Position numbers and translations under genes: made by a program | Origin: Deinococcus ruber | Lineage (GTDB): Bacteria > Deinococcota > Deinococci > Deinococcales > Deinococcaceae | Direction of reading: 5' to 3' | DNA length: 64,000 nt | Assembly (NCBI RefSeq): GCF_014648095.1 | Contig: NZ_BMQL01000017.1 | Location: forward strand, 35,731-99,730 | In this document: piece after piece, positions 62,573-64,000 of the stretch | Layout: every line of letters starts with the position of its first letter | Position numbering within the stretch: the first letter of the stretch is position 1 | The notes under the pieces: generated by a model | Told to the model about the DNA's origin: nothing | The model's database searches: none | Seen by the model: only the letters and a program-made list of their open reading frames with translations

Positions 62573-63940
62573 CTAGTTGATAGTCGCTCTGAAGCAGGCC
62601 GTACCACTTTCACCAATAGTCAGCGTGCCCAGATTGACGCTCATCAGCCCCTGACCGTAGGTGCCTCCACTGGCTGTCAGCGATCCGCTATCGGCGTCGC
62701 TGACGCTGCTGAGGTACGAAGTCACCGCGCCACGGGTCAGCTTTACACCGTAGCCGCTGCCTGTAAATCCGGAGCTGTTCGCGGCTGTGTCGTACCCGTT
62801 GACGGCAGCGCCTCCGGTGGTCAGCGCCGTCACATTCGTCGGAACCGAATCGGTGATCTGGAAGGCGGGCAGATCCACTCCCCCCTGATTCTGGAAGCCG
62901 ATGCAGTATTCCAGCACGTCGCCGGGCAGACCGGTTCCGGTGGTTCCGACAGTGCCGCCGGTCTTCACGTTTTGCACTGTTTTGGTCAGGTTCCCCAGAA
63001 TCAGCGCGGTCGTGGCAGTGCCGGTGTTGTTGGCACTGTTGGTGTCGTTGGGCGACGCGACTTTGGCCGTGTTGGTCAGCGTTTTGTTGCCCGCACTCAC
63101 CGCAGCAGAAGCGGGCGTGGTCACGGTGACCGTCAGAGCCTGCGTGGCATTGGCGGCCACCGTTCCCAGATTCCAGGTCACGGTGTTGGCGGCGGCGCTG
63201 TAGACCCCGCTGTTGCTGGCACTCACGAACGCCACGCCGGTGGGCAGGGTATCGGTTACGACGGTGCTGGCCGCAACCGAACTGGTCAGGTTATTGACCG
63301 TCAGAGTGTAGGTGAGTGGAGAAGCGGGTGTGGCAAAGGCTGCACCTGTCTTGACCAACTGGAGGTCGGGGCAATTGGCGACAAGGCTGGTCGCTCCCGT
63401 GAAGTCCATGGTGATTCTGCCGAACTGTCCACCGTAATACCCCCAGTCAAACTGCGATACGGCATAGCTCACCAGACGGACAGCCTTGGCGGTGCTGTCT
63501 GGATAAGTATCGTTGCCGCCGTTGCCGCCATTTGCAGTAGAGCTCCCCAGGCTATTGCCGTACTGACCGACGGCCATCTTGTCGTATCCGCTCGTAACAG
63601 CCGCCGCCGCCGACGGTACACCCGTGAAGGCCGGATCGAGCCGGGTCAGCGCCGTGTCGCTGCTGTACTGCGCTTCGGCCACCTGAGACGTTTTCCAGCT
63701 CACATGCTCGCCGCCGCTATCTGTAATCAGTCCGGGCGTTCCCACCGTCGTGCTGATACCGTCGATATCGGTCAGCAGATTGACAGCCGAGAACGAGACA
63801 GGCGTGGTGGTGCCCGAAACGAAGAACTGCACTCTGTAATTTGCGTTTGCAAATGCCGATGTTCCGATACCCTCGGTGCCGTTGAGCGGCTGTGTTGCGC
63901 CTGTTGGGTACGTGATGGCGATGGTGCTGGTGAACTGGAC
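62573..63940 (-). CDS. DUF11 repeat surface protein, 5' end broken
   Basis: At least 455 in-frame residues with two DUF11 beta-sandwich domains (PLTYTLTVNN...VVTDTLPTGVAF and VLEYCIGFQN...ITDSVPTNV), threonine- and asparagine-rich, typical of bacterial surface or secreted proteins. The frame is open up to 63940 but a TAG at 63941-63943 precedes it and no start codon or signal peptide is seen at that end; an internal GTG at 63832 is the first usable codon. The sequence beyond looks unrelated, so the gene seems interrupted or truncated. Confidence 0.65.
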   Translation of the reverse strand, partial: VQFTSTIAITYPTGATQPLNGTEGIGTSAFANANYRVQFFVSGTTTPVSFSAVNLLTDIDGISTTVGTPGLITDSGGEHVSWKTSQVAEAQYSSDTALTRLDPAFTGVPSAAAAVTSGYDKMAVGQYGNSLGSSTANGGNGGNDTYPDSTAKAVRLVSYAVSQFDWGYYGGQFGRITMDFTGATSLVANCPDLQLVKTGAAFATPASPLTYTLTVNNLTSSVAASTVVTDTLPTGVAFVSASNSGVYSAAANTVTWNLGTVAANATQALTVTVTTPASAAVSAGNKTLTNTAKVASPNDTNSANNTGTATTALILGNLTKTVQNVKTGGTVGTTGTGLPGDVLEYCIGFQNQGGVDLPAFQITDSVPTNVTALTTGGAAVNGYDTAANSSGFTGSGYGVKLTRGAVTSYLSSVSDADSGSLTASGGTYGQGLMSVNLGTLTIGESGTACFRATIN

Positions 63941-64000
63941 CTAAGTAGGGGACAGTTTGCCGGCACAGGCTAGGAACTGGGAGATCGACCGCGGCTCAGA
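63941..64000 (-). CDS. C-terminal fragment of an unknown ORF entering from the right edge
   Basis: Nineteen residues (ending QFLACAGKLSPT, then TAG) in the same frame as the DUF11 gene. Abutting the broken gene, it may be the end of a transposase or other inserted sequence. Nothing more can be said from 60 bases. Confidence 0.3.
   Translation of the reverse strand, partial: SEPRSISQFLACAGKLSPT

Overview
The window is high-G+C bacterial chromosome and almost certainly comes from a Deinococcus species. The evidence is the gene set: paired deoxynucleoside kinases, a YfiT/BstA-type bacillithiol transferase, MurE without the DAP-type DNPR motif, a FUN14 protein, DUF1802 and SlyD. A promoter habit supports it: in more than 30 genes a TANNNT -10 box sits 5-9 bases before the start codon with no ribosome-binding site. 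Such leaderless genes are known to be very common in Deinococcus. The presence of mreB suggests a rod-forming species rather than D. radiodurans (inference).

Layout. 1-4.2 kb: GNAT, two deoxynucleoside kinases, murE. 4.2-6.7 kb: secreted protein, gpsA, methyltransferase. 6.8-11.2 kb: surface/pilus region with two O-antigen-ligase-family membrane proteins, two type IV pilins and the SRP RNA on the opposite strand; one ligase gene is strikingly A+T-rich and looks foreign. 11.2-14.5 kb: DUF1802, ECF sigma factor with membrane partner, FUN14, slyD. 14.7-18.1 kb: der, then three tandem small beta-barrel genes sharing one promoter design. 19.2-23.7 kb: clpP, clpX, lon. 23.8-29.3 kb: vanadium haloperoxidase/PAP2-type lipoprotein, MscS channel, ftsH. 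30-31.4 kb: coupled MazG/bstA/Nudix genes. 32-37 kb: envelope cluster mreB-fabZ-lptF/G-glycosyltransferase-NodB deacetylase. 37-42.9 kb: transporters, arsC-like, M20 peptidase, small proteins, ruvC. 43-47 kb: peptide ABC transporter. 47-53 kb: Fe-S carrier, M24 peptidase, PadR, VOC, MarR/efflux, SDR. 53.2-57.3 kb: DIP1984-family gene with a tRNA-like RNA just downstream, mgsA, cyclodeaminase, tRNA-Met, dapF, sirtuin. 57.5-64 kb: class V aminotransferase, DUF3105 lipoprotein, queuosine-precursor transporter, MoxR-like ATPase, and a DUF11 surface protein broken at the window edge.

Three things stand out. First, gaps between genes are repeatedly filled by long imperfect palindromes whose arms are degenerate 7-base tandem repeats (at least four sequence families). 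The copies in one transcription unit fit exactly between a stop codon and the next start. Second, a DIP1984-family gene is followed by a candidate ncRNA with D-like, anticodon-like and T-like hairpins but no evident acceptor stem. Third, tRNA-Met and its terminator are partly duplicated 1.4 kb away (51 of 62 bases identical, ungapped), bracketing dapF like the att sites of a decayed integrated element.

All calls come from reading the sequence; no database search was run.
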